64,000 nucleotides of DNA from Pedobacter jeongneungensis. GTDB lineage: Bacteria; Bacteroidota; Bacteroidia; Sphingobacteriales; Sphingobacteriaceae. Position numbers and translations under genes: made by a program. A model generated the notes under the pieces. That model was not told the DNA's origin. It saw nothing but the letters and a program-made list of their open reading frames with translations, and searched no databases. Location of the stretch: contig NZ_AYMG01000006.1 in NCBI RefSeq assembly GCF_000633455.1, positions 186,001-250,000 of the forward strand, read 5' to 3'. Below are positions 61,607 through 64,000 of this stretch, piece after piece. The stretch's first letter is position 1; the number at the start of each line of letters is the position of its first letter.

Positions 61607-62107
61607 ATAGATGGGGTTTAGTCTGCGTCTTCTAAGGATTGAGCTCCTCAAAGACACATGCTTATAAAAATTCGAAATCTGGTTAAATTAAATGTCGTAA
61701 AGACGATTATAAACGAATATATAAAATAATTTTTAATGGGCGTAAATGAGTGCTTCTACATAAAAATAATGGCTAGTATTGGGTTTAAGGGATAACAGTT
61801 ACCGCATTGGCCTATATGTGTATAAGGTTTGATCTCGCCAACGATTTTCCCTTTCGTAACCTTAATTAATTATCCTCAAGGCTTTCTGATTGCAATTTTT
61901 GTTTTTAATGACTAGCTATAGGACGAGACAGTCGACAAGCACGACAACTACAAGTCATTAATAATCAACATATTAATTACCATAGGCTAACGAAAATAGT
62001 GGTTATTTTAGGGGATTATTTACCGATACAGGAACTATACGTAATTACTTAACAATTAGATAGTTATCGAAGTACCCAAAAACGATACAAAAACAGAAAA
62101 ACATCAC

Positions 62108-62130
62108 AAATAACTGATTTTCAGTTATTT
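62108..62130. repeat. Perfect 10-bp hairpin, unknown role
   Basis: AAATAACTGA and TCAGTTATTT flank three T. Not followed by a T-run in either direction, and no gene ends next to it. Candidates are a recombinase core site or a relic of a mobile element. Confidence 0.5.
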
Positions 62131-62611
62131 ACACGTATTTTATCAAAATATTACGAACTAAAATCAAAACACCTTAAAAATCAATAATTTGCACTTTACA
62201 ACAGGCGCAAATCATAATCCTCACGTTGTTTATGATCCTCGCTTTGATCTACTCAAATTTAGAAAAAAACCGGCTAATTCAGAAATGGAATTATTAACTT
62301 TTTGAAAAAAAGTCAGTAATGCTTGACTTAAAAACCAATTGGCAATTCGCCCAAGACAAATCCTCGTATTACATATAAAGCCAATTAAGTCCTATGCCAC
62401 CATTCCGAAATGGTTGAATCTTTTAGTTTGAATATCCGATCTATTGCCAGTCGAGGAAATATTCAACGGAATGTCTCCGGCACAAAGGGAAAAGACACTC
62501 TAAAGTTGAAAATATATTTTTGTAAAATAATAGTTGTTAAACAGGACTTAAAAGATCAATTCTAAGATGCCTTTTTGTACAACAACTTCTACTTGTTTCA
62601 AGCAACAACTC

Positions 62612-62650
62612 TTGGGGTCAATTTAAAATTGGCGGAAGGGGGTCAAATTT
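62612..62650. mobile_element. Possible insertion-sequence end remnant
   Basis: Two imperfect copies of GGGGTCAATTT / GGGGTCAAATTT flank ATTGGCGGAAG. Repeated GGTCAATTT-type units with GGCGG spacers resemble the terminal repeats of some IS21-family elements. No transposase gene is near, so this would be a scar only. Confidence 0.25.
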
Positions 62651-63211
62651 ATTGGTATATCCACTCAAAAAACTGAATTATATCCCTCATCAGAAACCAT
62701 TGGGGACTTTCTTCTTGCAAAACTTCCCCAACTTCGAAGATATGAAAAGCTATAAAACCGACGAATTGGTTATTAAACAGAACAGATTTTGGACCTATTT
62801 ACGAATTCTTCCCCATGCAGCTAATATTTTGACCTTGGCAACATTGTGTCCAAAAGTGGTTTGGCCAATCTTATCGACACCCTACATAAAATACTATTTG
62901 TCCTTTTGGTCGCAATTTGTGCATTAACAGATTTTGCCAAGGAGCAGGTGGCTAAGTATTTCGCCAGTCGGAATCCACCATCCACTGAATGAAAGCTAAC
63001 TGCTTCTATACTTACCAAGGATTTTTTAAGGCATGAAATAACGAACCCTGATTGTTGTCAGCATATTTCGATCTTTCCAAAAACACATATTATTTACCAT
63101 CTCAAGTCGCCCTGCCGCCATCTCTTAACAATAAAGCCGGTTGATCCAGATACCCATCAAAAACCATTTCTTTGTCCTCCGCCAATTCCGGTTATTTTCA
63201 AAAGTTATGCG

Positions 63212-63219
63212 TATTTTTG
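63212..63219 (+). promoter_or_regulatory. Candidate -7 box (TATTTTTG) for the ATPase gene
   Basis: An exact TAnnTTTG match 17 bases before the ATG at 63236. No clear -33 box. Confidence 0.4.
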
Positions 63220-63235
63220 CTAAATATGACAAAAA

Positions 63236-64000
63236 ATGAGAGAACGGATAATTGTTAAAAACTTTGGGCCGATAAAGGAAGTTGATATAGAGATCAGGGA
63301 CATTAATGTGTTTATAGGTACTACATCCAGTGGTAAAAGTACCATAGCCAAACTTATCTCCATCTTTCAGAACGAATCCGTGCGCTACCGCGCCAATTGG
63401 AACAAAAAGACCGGTGAAGAACCTAATAATGCTCTACTGGAATTTTACCGTCTCTTAGCAGCCTATAATATCGAATTCCGTATTGGAAAAGACACCCATA
63501 TCCGCTATGAACTCGGCGAACTCTACTGTGCAGTGGGAAGTGGCTTTATTGAAAGCACCTTTTCACCTTATAGCATCCTGCCAATTTGCACTCCGGTTTA
63601 CATTCCTGCTGAAAGGGTTTTCTATTCCACCCTGTCACAATCTATATTCAGCCTGATCAACAACGACGTATCCCTACCGAAATGGCTTCTGGATTTCGGG
63701 AATAAATTTGAAATCGCCCGCCGTGACGTGAGAAACCTTGAAGTCGATTTCCTTAATGCCAAATACTCTTTCAAAGATGGAGTGGATATGGTTGAGCTGG
63801 AAAATGGGCACACTATCAGGCTCTCACAGGCTTCCAGTGGGGTCCAGTCAATCATTCCACTAATGCTGGTACTCCAATCATTGACCGAAGATCAGCAAAA
63901 TATTCAAAAGGAAATCGGCTATGATCTTTTCGTAATCGAGGAACCGGAGATGAACCTCTATCCTTCTTCGCAGAAAGACCTGCTCGAATTCATTATCGAA
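63236..64000 (+). CDS. AAA/ABC-class ATPase (OLD/RecF-like), N-terminal part, runs off the window
   Basis: 255 codons are visible and the frame is still open at the window end. The N-terminus IIVKNFGPIKEVDIEIRDINVFIG is typical of RecF/SMC/OLD-type ATPases. The P-loop is GTTSSGKS (28-35). An ABC-signature-like LSQASSGVQS lies at 196-205 and Walker B is LFVIEEPEMNLYP (231-243) with the catalytic Glu pair. The coiled-coil insert normally found between is very short. Such stand-alone ATPases are frequent in phage-defence and other accessory modules, usually next to an effector gene, but the neighbour that would decide this lies beyond the window. A partial gene by truncation of the window, not a pseudogene. 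Confidence 0.85.
   Translation, partial: MRERIIVKNFGPIKEVDIEIRDINVFIGTTSSGKSTIAKLISIFQNESVRYRANWNKKTGEEPNNALLEFYRLLAAYNIEFRIGKDTHIRYELGELYCAVGSGFIESTFSPYSILPICTPVYIPAERVFYSTLSQSIFSLINNDVSLPKWLLDFGNKFEIARRDVRNLEVDFLNAKYSFKDGVDMVELENGHTIRLSQASSGVQSIIPLMLVLQSLTEDQQNIQKEIGYDLFVIEEPEMNLYPSSQKDLLEFIIE

Larger units (their letters stand above)
61607..63235. other. About 1.6 kb without a convincing gene
   Basis: This AT-rich stretch has no frame with coding character. A 91-codon frame at 62652-62927 and an overlapping opposite frame lack recognisable features. A second plus frame ending at about 62991 could encode LANLIDTLHKILFVLLVA..., ending FASRNPPSTE, but it has no start codon, so a decayed gene is possible. 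A perfect hairpin lies at 62108-62130 and a possible IS end at 62612-62650. Confidence 0.55.

Noticed and set aside
62652..63018. 91-codon plus frame and 65-codon minus frame in the gene-poor stretch
   Set aside because: Overlapping opposite frames of odd composition without a recognisable domain; a decayed gene cannot be excluded but is not supported.

Overview
The window looks like a chromosomal segment of a Bacteroidota organism, most likely a soil or plant-associated Sphingobacteriaceae (Pedobacter-like). The basis is three SusC/SusD outer-membrane pairs, many signal peptides ending in AQ or a lipobox Cys, FAS1 (fasciclin) lipoproteins, a dense set of plant cell-wall CAZymes, and promoter-like TAnnTTTG boxes. 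The genus is an inference from gene content only.

Region 1 (1-6.4 kb) is ordinary: a secreted beta-lactamase-fold serine hydrolase, two small or medium membrane proteins, a 76-aa orphan, an AKR6/Kv-beta-like aldo/keto reductase, a pair of overlapping paralogous membrane-protein genes and a small secreted protein.

Region 2 (6.4-61.6 kb) is one very large pectin / rhamnogalacturonan-I (RG-I) utilisation locus of several transcription units. Unit A (minus, 13.2 to 6.5 kb) is SusC-SusD-GH28. Unit B (plus, 14.0-19.8 kb), divergent from A, is a GH43-like propeller, GH2 and GH39. A second GH28 (minus, 21.4-20.2 kb) has its own promoter. Unit C (minus, 37.2 to 21.8 kb) is FAS1-SusC-SusD-FAS1-FAS1-SusC-SusD. 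Unit D (minus, 50.2 to 37.7 kb) is GH2-GH105-GH115-GH31-rhaM-GH106. Unit E (minus, 59.0 to 50.3 kb) is a 51-aa membrane protein, an MG2-domain protein, PL11, GH2 and two CE12 esterases. A GH43 (plus) and a third CE12 (minus) end the locus. Read together: CE12 deacetylates RG-I, PL11 and GH28 cut the backbone, GH106 and GH105 take off rhamnose and unsaturated galacturonate, GH2/GH43/GH39 trim neutral side chains, GH115/GH31 suggest glucuronate and alpha-linked decorations, RhaM equilibrates rhamnose anomers, and the SusCD/FAS1 proteins capture and import oligosaccharides. No regulator, inner-membrane transporter or rhamnose catabolic enzyme lies in the window.

The most useful new observation is a repeated operator-like motif, CAGGAT-N4-CAGGA(T/C). 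I found it six times, always oriented towards and upstream of a unit of this locus, with five copies followed by a TAACCAAATA-like element. It defines a candidate regulon, probably of an HTCS-type regulator encoded elsewhere. A 32-bp near-palindrome in the leader of the first susC suggests a second control layer.

Region 3 (61.6-64 kb) is about 1.6 kb with no convincing gene, holding a perfect hairpin and possible insertion-sequence scars. It is followed by the start of an OLD/AAA-type ATPase gene that runs off the window and may mark the edge of an accessory region.
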